Shown here: positions 43,895-55,270 of the stretch, piece by piece
How positions within the stretch are numbered: position 1 is the stretch's first letter
Layout: every line of letters begins with the position of its first letter
From: Tetrapyrgos nigripes
Taxonomy: Eukaryota > Basidiomycota > Agaricomycetes > Agaricales > Campanellaceae
Direction of reading: 5' to 3'
Length of the DNA stretch: 64,000 nt
Assembly (NCBI GenBank): GCA_013368315.1
Contig: JAACJM010000038.1
Span: 124,001-188,000, forward strand
Made by a program: the position numbers and the translations under genes
The notes under the pieces: generated by a model
Databases searched by the model: none
Seen by the model: the letters and a program-made list of their open reading frames with translations, nothing else
What the model was told of the DNA's origin: nothing

Positions 43895-46800
43895 TACTTC
43901 CGTGACTGGCACTGCTTCCACGCAGTCCCCAAAATAGTCAGCGACTCTGATGCCTCGGCACGAGGTCGGAGTTGCGTTGACCGGGATCATGCCAATCAGG
44001 AGGTTACTCTCAACGCCGCCGCTCTTTCCATTAAATCCTTAGTCATTCCACTTTCTATTCCCTCATATACTAAACCCGAACTTTCCATTTCGTTTCCGTC
44101 ACTTTTGGATTCTGGCTCCTCAGATTGTTTTATCGACTCTACTTATGTTTCCAAACATTCCCTACCTACCCTTTCCATTCCTCCCGTTCGTCTACGCTTA
44201 CTTGATGGTTCCGTACCTTGCACCCTGAATAAAGTATGCCATCTTTCTGTTTACTTTCCGAAGGGGGAACGAATTCCTCTTGACTTCTACGTCACTAATC
44301 TCGACTCAACTTGTAAGGGAGTCCTCGGATATAGTTTCCTTTCCCGCTACAACCCGTCGGTTGACTGGGTAAAAGGAAACATTGATTTCCGTGACCCCGA
44401 ACTGGTTGCTGTTACCCCGAGCTCTGAACCCTGTGTGTCGCCTTCTGAGGCTGACCCGGATTCTCCGGTTTCCAAACCGCTTCCGGCTGTAACGCCACCC
44501 ATTCGTTCTAGAACATCATGGCCGTACGAACCCATCTATTCCTATCCTTCCATCTCGCAAATGGCATCTTCCATCGACGACACCCGCATTAGCATCATCA
44601 GAGCAGCAGCTTTCCTTCGCTGTTGCAAACAGGATCAGCTTGAACCAATGGCGCTCCGGTTAACTTCGGATGCTGAGGTTCATGCGAAAGCCTCAAATTC
44701 GGAAACCCCATCTTCTCCAAAGGCTCCCGAATATTTAGCTGACTATTCCGATGTGTTTGACGAAAGGCTTTCGGATAAACTGGCTCCACATCGCCCCTAC
44801 GACCTCAAAATTGACCTTGTCGAAGGTGCGGCACTGCTGATTGCCCGGATTTATCCGGTATCCGACAGGGAATTAGGAGAATTACGAAAATTTATCGACA
44901 AACATCTGACTATAGGTTTTATTAAACCTTCATCCTCGCCCTTCGTGGCTCCGGTCCTCTTTGTGAAGAAGAAAAACAGAGAGCTTCGGCTTTGCGTTGA
45001 CTTCTGTGGCCTCAATGCCATCACGAAGAAGGATAGGTATCTGCTTCCACTTATTTCTGAGCTTTTAGACACTCCCCGGTGCGCGAAAATTTATACCAAG
45101 TTGGATCTCCGTCACGCTTACCACTTGGTCCGCATCACTGAGGGGGATGAATGGAAAACCGCTTTCCGGACCCGTTATGGATCCTTCGAATGGAAAGTGA
45201 TGCCTTTTGGTCTTAGCAATGCTCCCGCCGCCTTTCAGCGATTTATCAACGACATCCTCAAGGATCTCCTCGACGTCACCATCATCGTTTACCTTGACAA
45301 CGTCCTGATCTATTCTGACAATGAGGAAGACCATCAGAAGCATGTTCACGAAGTATTCCGTCGGCTCTGAGAGCACGGACTCTTTGTCAATCCCGAAAAA
45401 TGTTTCTTTTCCGTTGATACCGTGGAGTATCTAGGTTACATTCTCTCCCCTGAAGGGTTAACAATGGATCCTTCCAAAATCCGAACTATCCTGGAATGGC
45501 CCGTTCCTCGGAAGGTCCGGGATATACAATCTTTCCTAGGCTTCTGTAATTTTTACAGACGCTTCATCTTCAATTATTCAGATATCATCGTACCCTTAAC
45601 CCGTCTCACCCGAAAAGCTATCCAGTGGAAATGGACGCAGGCATGCCAGGAATCTTTCGATTACCTTAAGCACGCTTTTACTTCTGCTCCGATCCTTGGT
45701 CATTGGGTTCCGAACCAAAAGATCATCGTCGAAACCAACGCTTCCGACTACGCTATCGCCGCAATCCTCTCTCTCCAGTACAATTCCAGAGAGATTCATC
45801 CCATCGCATTCCATTCACGCACCTTACAATCCGCTGAACTCAATTACGATGTTCACGACAAGGAATTGCTTGCCATTTTTGAAGCTTTCCGAATCTGGTG
45901 ACATTATTTGGAAGGCTCCGGATCCCCTATTGATGTCATTACTGATCACAAGAATTTGGAATATTTTTCAACCACCAAAATTCTAACATGACGACAAGTC
46001 CGATGGTCCAAGTATCTTTCCGCTTTCAATCTCATTATCCGGTTCCGACCGGGTAAATTAGATGCAAAACCCGACTCACTCACTAGACAATGGGATGTAT
46101 ACCCAAAAGAGGGGGATAGCGACTACGCCAAGGTTAATCCACAGAATTTCCGCCCAGTCTTCACCCAAGAACAACTTTCCGAATCGCTCCGAGCCTCTTT
46201 CCTCGAAGGACCTGCATTCCGTGCATCCATTATCATGGATATCGAGAAACTCCATTCTACAATCCGAGAATCCTACACTTCCAATCCAGAATCACAAGCC
46301 GGTCTCAAACTAGCTAAGGATTCCTTATCATCCCGATGGAAGCTCGATGATTCCGGGTTATTACGCTTGGACGATAGGATATTTGTTCCTGGTGCTTCCG
46401 ACCTTAGACTTCAAGTTTTGCGACAACACCACGACCATTCCCTAGCAGGACATTTCGGACAAAACCGGACACTTGACCTTATCTGATGCCACTATACCTG
46501 GCCAAAGGTCCGAGAATTCGTTTGGGATTATGTCGTGTCCTGTACGGTTTGTGGTCGTAACAAGCCTCGTCGACATCGTCCTTATGGTCTCCTAAAACCA
46601 CTTCCTGTGCCGGTCCGTCCGTGAGACTCGATTTCCATGGATTTTATCGAACAACTACCGGATTCCAACGGATACACAGCAATCCTGGTAATTGTGGATC
46701 ACGCATCCAAACAAGGAATCTTCATTCCGACTCATGATACCATTACATCGGAACAGCTCGCGGAATTATTCGTTCTTCATGTTTTTTCTAAGCATGGTGT

Positions 46801-47719
46801 TCCTAACCATGTCACTTCCGACCGCGGTTCCGAATTTGTTTCCCATTTTTTCCGATCCTTAGGAAAAGCTTTGAATATGGAACTTCATTTCACTTCGGGT
46901 TATCACCTGGAAGCCGACGGACAAACCGAGCGCACCAATCAGACACTCAAGCAGTACATTCAAATCTATTGTTCTTACCAACAGGATAATTGGTCTTCCC
47001 TACTTCCCATCGCTGAGTTTGCTTACAACAATGCTCCAAACGCTTCCACCGGAATCACACCTTTCTTCGCAAATAAAGGGTTTCACCCAAACTTAACGGT
47101 TCATCCTGACTACAATCTCGCTTCCGAGCGCACCCGACAATTCGTTGTCAATCTCGAGGAACTTCATGGCTTCCTTTGGGATGAGATTCGGGAAGCTCAG
47201 AAACGTTACAAAGTACAGGCTGACAAACGCCGTCTAGATTTACCAGAAATCCCTATCGGTTCCGAGGTTTTTGTGTCCGCAAAACACATAAAAACTACAA
47301 GACCCACTCCGAAGTTCTCCGAGAAATTCCTTGGTCCATTCAAAGTTCTCTCTCGCCCCAGCTCTCTTTCCTATGCCATAAAGCTCCCTGACTATCTCCG
47401 TGGAATCCACCCTGTTTTCCATGTGTCCCAACTAGAACCCGCTGTTCCGAACACGATTCCGAATCGTATCCCAGATCCACCCGCTCCGGTCGAGATTGAA
47501 GGTGAACTTGAATATGAAATCACCAAAATCTTAGACTCGAAAATCGATCGGCGCCGTCGGAAATGTCCTCTATTATATTTGGTACAGTGGTCTGGTTACG
47601 AAGGCACCGATGAAGAATTTTCCTGGCTTCCCGCAGATGAGCTAACAGCCGAAGAAGCTATAGACGAGTATCATCAGAAAAATCCGAACAAACCCGGTCC
47701 TCTTTCAATTTCATCTTAA
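43895..47719 (+). pseudogene. Family B pol with five in-frame TGA codons
   Basis: One frame without indels. Protease ([10 protein letters not shown]), RT ([34 protein letters not shown]), RNase H (ETNASDYAIAAIL), HHCC zinc site, integrase DD35E (SMDFIEQLP, VTSDRGSEF, Glu in DGQTERTNQ), GPF module (FLGPFKVL) and chromodomain (YEITKILDSKIDRRRRK, LVQWSGYEG) follow in order. TGA stops are at 45368, 45899, 45989, 46484 and 46622. The first four replace expected Arg codons, the last an expected Trp. The RT motif reads YLDN (45290-45301), losing a catalytic Asp; PETD near the integrase Glu reads LEAD. Confidence 0.95.
43928..43934 (+). promoter_or_regulatory. Possible -1 frameshift heptamer
   Basis: C CCA AAA in the gag frame, directly before TAG (43935-43937). 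It fits the X XXY YYZ slippery pattern, and pol is open in the -1 frame from 43895. It would work only if the upstream gag TGA were absent or read through. Confidence 0.45.
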
Positions 47720-47944
47720 TCCTTATCGTTCTGACGTTTACTGTCCCTTCCAGCGCTCTTCACTAATTTCAATTTATTCTATATTTTCTCATTTTTCCTT
47801 TTACTCCGATCGCGTCTTAACTTCACTTGAAATTTGTTCCAAGAAAATTTTTTTGCCCATCCGGGTCCAGTCGAGTATCCATTACAAAAAATCTATATAC
47901 AATTGTTCGTGTCCATCGTGTCCGGCGCGCATCCGTCCCTTTCC

Positions 47945-48975
47945 TCAATCTTCCTCTACCACTGCCTTTGATCTCGGTTTCTTCCCTTTTCCTTTCTTCT
48001 TTGGCTTTCCAAGTGAATCCGGCATGTCCAGCAACCTTGCCTCCATTCCCGTCCACTCCTCATCCTCCATTTTGGGAAGCAGGATGTTTGACGATTCCGC
48101 CATCGCTTCCAGAACATTCCCTATATGGATTATGCGATGGAGTTGGGCCAACTGTATGGCACAAAGGGTAGAGACGTTGGGAAGGACGGCTTTCCGACTG
48201 GTGAAGCTACAACCCACGCGTGATGCTGCACAGGACTCGCAAGCACGTTTCCCATTGCCTTGGGATGTGCACTCCAAACCGAGTCGGGTACACCGGGAAC
48301 ACCGCTATAAAATCAAGGTCAAAATTCGAAGGTAAAGAAAAAACAGAAAAAACAAACGTACCTCAGCATATGCCTCTCCCTTCTCCACCTCAACCTCTTC
48401 CTCACTCTCCGAGTCTTCATCCCCAGATCCCTTGTCCCTACGTTGCCTCCAAGCCACACGAGGACTACTCAGTCCAGAATTCGCTTTCCTCTTCCCTTTC
48501 GCCTTCTCCGACGGGCCCACATCGGAATGCTCCATCTCCACCTCTGGACCCCGTCCCGTCCGTTCCGTTCGTTCCTCCTCCTTCCTTACCCATTCCTCCA
48601 GCTGTTTCCTCTCCTCAGCCTCCAATTCCTCCTTCTTCGCCTTTTCCGCGTCTTTCCGCTGCTCCAACCACAACTCCATCAACTCCTCCACAGCCTCATA
48701 TTCCTCCATCAGAGCTTCATATGCTTGTCGAGCTAAAGTTGATTCCGTTAGCATCTGGGGAAAACCCAATTCAAAACTGGTCACGTACCATTCTTGTTTT
48801 CCTGATGGACCCGATGTTTTTCCGTCACCCTCATACCATCTTCGATCACTGTCTCCACCAAAGGTTCGGGATGCACAGGAGCCAGAGGTTTCGCGTTGGA
48901 CGTTGTCCATTCGGTCATATACTCCGTCAGGAGCTTGGAAACGTCAAGGGGAACGTAGGAAGTGGTGGAAGACAT
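47945..48975 (-). CDS. Antisense accessory gene inside gypsy B, Zn2Cys6-like protein
   Basis: Intact gene opposite to gag and pol. Exons 48789-48975, 48362-48732 and 47945-48304 join in frame with GT-AG introns; the first intron has a CTAAC branch site 18 nt before its AG. Product 305 aa. A long charged coiled coil lies at about residues 63-120 (YEALMEEYEAVEELMELWLE). An acidic stretch (SGDEDSESEEEVEVEKGE) follows, then a cysteine cluster from residue 188: CSRCTRLGLEC, nine residues, CESCAASRVGC, i.e. CX2CX6C-X9-CX2CX6C, the spacing of fungal Zn2Cys6 DNA-binding domains. The tail is basic (KPKKKGKGKKPRSK). The stop is 225 bp from the pol stop; the start is 290 bp from the 3' LTR. Zinc binding is inferred. 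Confidence 0.87.
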
Positions 48976-49251
48976 TGATAACGGTGAAGTTGGTTTTGCT
49001 CTGTTTCTGAGGACATCTCCCTTTTATACGTTTTCAAATACGTGCACAGACCATCCTTATTGTTTCCTGTTCATTTTGTTACAAATTCCTTAATTTAGAA
49101 ACCATTCACAATCCCGATTGTTTCCATTCGTTTCCGATTCCATTGTTCATTTTCTGGGGTCCACCCCTTTTCTATTTTTTTCCTATTGTCCTTTCAACTT
49201 CATTCTGACAGGCTACTATTCGTTTCCATGCCTCTCGAGGGCTCGAGGCCT

Positions 49252-49261
49252 AAGAGGGGGA
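49252..49261 (+). promoter_or_regulatory. Polypurine tract, family B
   Basis: AAGAGGGGGA three bases before the 3' LTR start, a typical primer for second-strand synthesis. Confidence 0.75.
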
Positions 49262-49264
49262 TAC

Positions 49265-49898
49265 TGTAATATCTATGCTTCTATACATCTTTCTGATCGC
49301 ATCCGATTCTTTTCCGAACTTCTTTTCCTTTTATTTCGAACTTCATTCCCTTTCATCCCGAACACTTTCCGATCATTCATTTCCGATTTCATATCCGAGC
49401 TCCACTATTAATCTCCACACACGGATCCCATCCGGGAACTCGTGATTCATTTCGGATAACTACTGGATAGCTCGTATCTAATCTCCAAAGCTACTCCACT
49501 TCATCTCCAATCTGTTCCACTTTGTTTCCACTTTGTTTCCACTTTGTTCCGTAGTACTCCATCCATCTCCAATAACACCATGTGCTTTTCCTTCATTTCC
49601 GAACCCTTCCTATCTTACTCCTATTCATTCCAATAGTTTCCAAAGTAGTACTTAAGCTAGCAACTTTGTAGTAGATAGCTTAAGTCTAAAATCGAATTAG
49701 CTGGTCTCCTAACTTCATCCAACTTCAGACAACAAAGTACCATCTTAATGGATTCCATTCTGTGTCTTCCCTATACTTCATTTCCAGAAGACTACCGGTT
49801 CTGCCCGGGTCCATCTTCATCCTTTCCTAAAAACTCCAACAAGACTTCTGCTCGGGTCCAACGTGTTTCCTAACGCTAGGATCCGCCCGGACTTAACA
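49265..49898 (+). repeat. 3' LTR of family B element
   Basis: 634 bp, same ends as the 5' LTR. By eye about 15 differences from the 5' LTR outside the 17-bp indel, most of them C/T or G/A changes at CpG sites. Confidence 0.95.
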
Positions 49899-52800
49899 AA
49901 AAGATAACATTCAAGAGATAGGTGGTTTTCATTAAATGATAGATTTATGTTAAAGGCCAATCACCATCAGCAGATGGAAGGATTTGTAAACATGGATGAT
50001 GGGAGTTTGAGAGTGCATTTTGTAAAACGATGGGATAGAGAATCAGCAAGTTTGTAAAAGTCAGTGACAGGCAAATGCACTCACTGTGATATAGAACTTG
50101 GTCAGTTACAAGTTCACCAGTACTGACCCCATGCCAGATCCAGGAAACTTTCCTGTGCTTCTCCCATGCCCCTTCAACTGCATTCTCACCACGCAAGCTC
50201 TCTTTGCTTTTGCTGCCTTGATGTTCTTCTTTTCAACCTCCTGCAAGTCCTCCATACAGATAATATCCTCATTCCTCAATGGATTCCATTTCACCAGCAT
50301 TATATCACCCACCAGTGATAGCTTCGCCTGCCATGCATTTTGATAGGTCAATGCCGCAATTTTCACCTTCTTATCTTGTCGTATAAGAAGTGAACGAGAA
50401 CGAGTGGTAGCACCTTGATTCCTTGCATTGGTTTTCTTGTAGTGAAGCAGCTGTTGCTTCACCAGCAGATGATTTCAGAGATGATTCAGGGATTCATTGA
50501 GCTGACCCTCATGAAGTCAGAGCTCGAAATCAGTGAGCTGTGAATGATAGTTGTCAGAGGAACTACAGTCCTCAACAGAGAGTTCAGAAGGCAGAAGAAG
50601 AGGTAGATCTTCAGCATTAAGAGACACTTTTGAAGAGGGCAGTGTAGCAAGCTGTTGGAGGGATACAGGTGAGTAAACCAGCTGGAGAGCATGAAATTGT
50701 TTGATCTGCTTTGTTCTCTTTGTCCTTCGATCAACAGGGTGAGTTAGTTGTTTATTGGTTGGGTTACTAATTGATTTAATATCCTCGCAAAGGTCTCATC
50801 TGTAAAAGGAAATGTATCTTAGATGCAGACTTTTTTTGGAAAAGAATAGTTACCACTTACTGAAGCTGCTCAATCTCCAGACCAAGGAAGAGGAATTCCC
50901 TTGGACTAATTTCAAAGTCTGGAAGGTCATCGACCTCCTCATCACTGCTATCCTCTTCATCAACAACCATCCTTTCCTCTGACTTCATCTCCTTCCAAGC
51001 CTTCTTCTCTTCTTCTCAGGCTAGTTCCAGGCAGGCACTTTGAAGAGTATTTATAGATGAGGTCATGATGAATTTACAAAAATGTGGGGTAAACTTACCA
51101 CTGATCGGTAAAGCATATGGATTCATTTCAGTTTGCTGAGTCTCATAATCATCAACCATCTGTTTCCATTGTGGAGCATGTTCCATTTGCTTTTCTGTGA
51201 AATCCTTCCAGACTTGAAACTGGATCTGAAACTGTGCAACAGCATTTATGAGACACTTTTTCAAAAGTGCACCTGAGTTGTTTTGTAAAAACATAAGTCA
51301 AGCCCCAGCTTTTGCAAAAGTGACACATACCAAGACTGCAAACTTTTTGCCAGTTCCAATGGCCAATGTGATCATCCAGGGTGTCATGATGTGAGCCAGG
51401 ACCCATTTCCTTCAGACTGCTTGCAAGACCACCCAGCCCTGACCACACTCTTTCAATTCCCTCTGCATCAGTTTGACCTGCGCCATGCATGTAATTGGTG
51501 GAGAACTTTTCCTGACATTTCAGAAGGTGACCAAGAATGTGAAGCTTAGGAATCACAAAGTGAAGGATGCGAAGAGTAAGGTTCAATCGAACTAATGCTG
51601 GGAGTTTCTTGAATCGTTCAACAAGTTTCTTTGACCATTGACAAACAATATCATAACAGATGATTAGAATAAGGGTGGCAGCAATGTGACGCAGAAGAGA
51701 AGCCTTGATGTAATCCATATTAGCATATCTGCAAAAAGATTAGCTAAGTCCTAAAATTTGAATATTGTCGACTGCTTTTGTAAATGAGCTTTGGATTTTT
51801 TGAGCACATTTACAAAAGCAGTCGACAAAAGAAATAATAAACCTACCTCTCTCCAATCTGTGTTGGTCCCATCCCATTCCTACAAATCAACTCATGCTGA
51901 GCACAGGATCCAGCACCCTCTCCACTATTGTCATAACCTTCATGGAATTTTGTGTTTGCATGGTCAAGTGCAGCCAGCCCAGTACAAGTGCTCATCTGGA
52001 GCACAGGAGTTAGTATTAGTGATTTTAAATGTTGATCATGTTCTCACCTCCTTCTGGTCCTCCATCATTTGGCACCATTTCAAATAAGGTCCTGATTCAA
52101 CAAAATAAGCCATGCCATCCTGCAAGCTAGGGTTTCTATCCCAGCTTGAAACCTTCTTTCTTTTCAACTGGAAGCAAGCGTCAAAAGAGAGGAACATGTT
52201 ATATAAAAATGTTTGTTTTGTAAAAGTGAATATCAACTTTACAAAAGTTGTGTAGGAATTCAGACTCACCTCTTTCCAAGTGGGGTCTGGTCCCAGTTAG
52301 GAGGAAGGTTGAATGCTGGATCTGGACAAGCTGGACAAATGATGCCAAGCTCCCCAGGCTTCATTTCCTCGATATTCCTTATCCCATCCTTTCCTCGACC
52401 ACCACGCCTAAGCATCCTCAAATTTCTCCACTGTTGAACAGTCTGTAGGAAGGTTGGATAACGATTCTGCAAGAATGTACTGTTGGTCAGTCATTGGTGG
52501 AGTGAGGTACAGAATTGACTCACAGGTATTTTTGTACTGGTGTTATCTGTGAGCTTCTCCATTGACTTATAGTAATCGAAAGGTGTTGTCTTTCCACATA
52601 GATTCAACATCTGAAATTGGGTCATTGTCTCAAATGTAAATGCAGTACTTGGTCTTGTGTGAGTCCTGGGAAACCAACGAGCATGCATGAGTTGCTCCCA
52701 TTTTTGATGTTGCATGCCGGTTGAAAGTGACCTTGACCTCGTACATCCACAGTAGTTAAGGCGAATGCGATGACATCCATTGGTGTTAAACACTACAAAT

Positions 52801-53922
52801 TTGGAGGGGCCTTTCATGGAAAGGTCACATTTTGACCCATCTGGATGACCGAGCTGAATGATGAGACCCAACTGTTTTAAGGAGACCTTTTCAAAATATT
52901 TCCCATTCCAAAACTTCAAAAATGTAAGTGACTGTCGAGCACTTTTACAAAAACTAAAAGCCCACCTCTATGTTGTGCAGCAGATTGGAAAGGTGACTCT
53001 CCATGCAGCAGTCCTGGCACACCAATTCACCATGGGAACAGTCAACACATCGTAATGTTGGTTCCATTGGTACATGGTCTTCTGGGCAGCTAGGACAGGT
53101 TGCCGGTACACAATCATCCTGACCCTTCAAGATCATCAGAACGTTGAGGTATTTCTCTCTATGCTTCAGGAAGATTCGCATTGGTCTGTCCTGAATAGGT
53201 TTAGGTTAGGGTAAAGCCACACAGAACCAGGATAAAATTCACCAATGCGTATAGCTTTCTCCTTCACCCAACTTTGGTGACACGACCATTCTTAACTTGG
53301 TAGAGAAACCCATGATACATCCTCTGTGGAAAATCCTCATCCTCTAAATCTGACCAATCTGGATCTGCCTCAATGGCAGTATACACATGTGCTTGATGGC
53401 TAGAAACTGTGGTCATGGAATTGTATGCCCTCCTTCCATCAGCGGAAATGTGTGAGACTTCTGTGATAATGTTGTCATTGGGATCATTGTAGTTGACTCC
53501 AAGTGCTGCTAAGGAAGTGATCTCCTTGAGTGCATTGATATCAGCTTTTCTGGGACGCTTTGCTGGCCTGGACGTTGACATGGAGGCAAGTGAGAAACAG
53601 AATTTAAGTGAGGATGACGTGGAACTCTGATGACAAGGGCTGAGGTAGCACAAAGACCTGTTGACTTTACAAAAGTGAACCATACAGACCACTTTACTTT
53701 ACAAAAACATCTGATCATAACTGACCACTTTTACAAACACTGATATAAAACGACCTAAGATGTACATAGATGGAGTGTTGCAGAAAGGACAGACAACTTC
53801 AAATGGCAGCAATAAACTCTTCAATGAGGAAATGATCAACAGTGGCACGCATATCAAGCTCAAGCTCTATCCAATAAATCCCAGAACGCAGCAATAGCAC
53901 TATCCCTGAGAAAGGTATGAGA

Positions 53923-54672
53923 TCACAGAAAAGGGCTGACTTTGGAAAGATACCTTGCCACCAAGATAATGAATGACGAAAACAACAGCTTTGCCCTTAC
54001 TAGAACTGGTAAGGGTTGATGCTGAGGTGGTGTTGAGCCAGGCCTTGGATGGACTAATGCTTCAGGATCTGGGTTTTGTGGGAGACTGGGGTGGAGTCTG
54101 AATGGCTGAAGATACGAGACACTGAGGTTAGGTTGAGCCTCACGATTGAGAATAGAAGCATCGACCAGATTCACTGGGAAGCCCTGCCTTCTGGGAGCAG
54201 CCTGTGTCTTGGCTTTAACCTTGAGCTCTGAGTCAAATGGGCTGACGAGAGGTTGAGCTTCTGAGGCCGAATGTTGGTTAAGGTTGGAGCAATTGAACAT
54301 CCAAGTAGACAGAATGGTGTCTTTCTCAGACTCATGGTAACCTTTTGGCTCAGGCTGTTGTGGTTTGGAGAGGCGGGCTAGGTTTGAGGCCAGTTTTCTT
54401 GAGGAAAAATGAGCTGAAGTTTGCATGAAAAAAGAATGCTTACTCACTGATCCAAGTAAATACCAGCAGAAGAACCACAGGGAATAAGATAATATTTGAA
54501 GTCCAGATGAGCAGTAGCAAAATAAGGCCCAACAGTCTGTATGAGCTTTGGAGAGCATCCACGAAAGTCTGCTTGAGTTGTCGACATGAGTGTAGAAGGT
54601 GGAGGTTGGATTTGTCGGAGCTGGAAAATCGTGTATGTTTGAACATGCACGTGGGTCCTGAGAAGCAATCAA
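53923..54672 (-). other. Unrecognised open frame upstream of the KDZ gene
   Basis: A 249-codon frame with a Ser/Pro/Gln-rich middle (SKPQQPEPKGYHESEKD, RLHPSLPQNPDPEA). No family recognised, and no splice structure settled. Repeats of the TTTTACAAAAG word continue up to about 54690, which suggests this stretch belongs to the KDZ element. Confidence 0.25.
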
Positions 54673-55013
54673 TAGCTTTTACAAAAGCTTCACTCCAAGT
54701 CCATGTAGATTAGAGCTAAGACAGAGCATGGAAAGAAAACAAGCACAACTGATACAATATTTCAATCTTGCAGTGCCAGATTGAGTTGTCATTGTCAAAA
54801 TCAATGAATAGCCATTTTGAGTTGAAACAATGATTCCAAAATGCTTCAAACAGACTTAATCGTGAGGAGCTGAGATTGATTGTTGATCCAATCTTTGATT
54901 TGATTAGAAGGAAGATTTGACTTGGAACAGACTCAGAGTTAAGTTGTAAGTTCACCTCCGATAGTGTGGAAGAATGAGTTGTGCTATGGGTAGAGCGAGG
55001 AAGATCGGTCAAG

Positions 55014-55270
55014 TGTACAGACGCAAGTCTGTGAATAAACTAGAATACTATGTAGTTCTGCAGAGACCACTCGCCTAATAAGATGCATTGATCTAACTGA
55101 GCAAGCACTAAGGGTGTGGCGTACGTTGACAACTAAAGACCTTAGAGTGAGATCCGAGATGGAAGATGAGAGAGAGAGATAAAATTCTCACGTCGTTCTG
55201 ACTCGTCTAGTCTACTGATACACACGTGATCGCTATACAGTCCGTTAAGTCGAGTATCAAGGTCATGTCA
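55014..55270 (-). repeat. Candidate 3' LTR of a third gypsy lineage
   Basis: 257 bp bounded by TGTACAGACG and GGTCATGTCA (TG...CA on both strands), downstream of the minus-strand pol at 57620-60571. No partner LTR was seen in the window, so this is tentative. Confidence 0.3.

Larger units (their letters stand above)
41752..49898 (+). mobile_element. Full-length Ty3/gypsy chromovirus (family B) inside the KDZ gene
   Basis: An 8,147-bp element on plus with LTRs 41752-42368 and 49265-49898 and target duplication AAAAG (41747-41751, 49899-49903). It holds gag, pol in the -1 frame, and an antisense gene. Pol has five in-frame stops and a mutated RT active site, so this copy cannot move by itself. 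It sits in what appears to be an intron near the 3' end of the minus-strand KDZ gene. Confidence 0.96.
40986..53581 (-). pseudogene. KDZ transposase gene (CxC2 type) split by gypsy B
   Basis: The N terminus is MSTSRPAKRPRK at 53581. Then come Cys-rich segments (VPATCPSCPEDHVPM, LRCVDCSHGELVCQDCC; 52954-53181), the CxC2-like part (CGCTRSRSL) and a Trp-rich linker. The KDZ catalytic core covers about 51320-51720: YDIVCQWSKK, FVIPKLHILGH, GQTDAEGIERVWSGL with the catalytic Glu, and MGPGSHHDTLDDHIGHWNW. The coiled C-terminal region (RKVSWIW near 50120) is cut by gypsy B. It resumes at 41560 with MEWCKAYA, then WQAKQWESRA, an acidic stretch and a stop at 40986. TGA codons sit in frame at 50517-50519, 50475-50477, 41526-41528 and 41508-41510, and the frame shifts near 50190. 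Many introns. Confidence 0.85.

Noticed and set aside
48432..49010. Plus-strand Ser/Pro-rich open frame over the family B antisense gene
   Set aside because: It is the shadow of the acidic, Glu/Lys-rich minus-strand exons. The minus frame has splice signals and a cysteine cluster; the plus frame has neither.
55014..55270. Confident call of a complete third gypsy element
   Set aside because: No second LTR or target duplication was found; only a candidate 3' LTR is reported.
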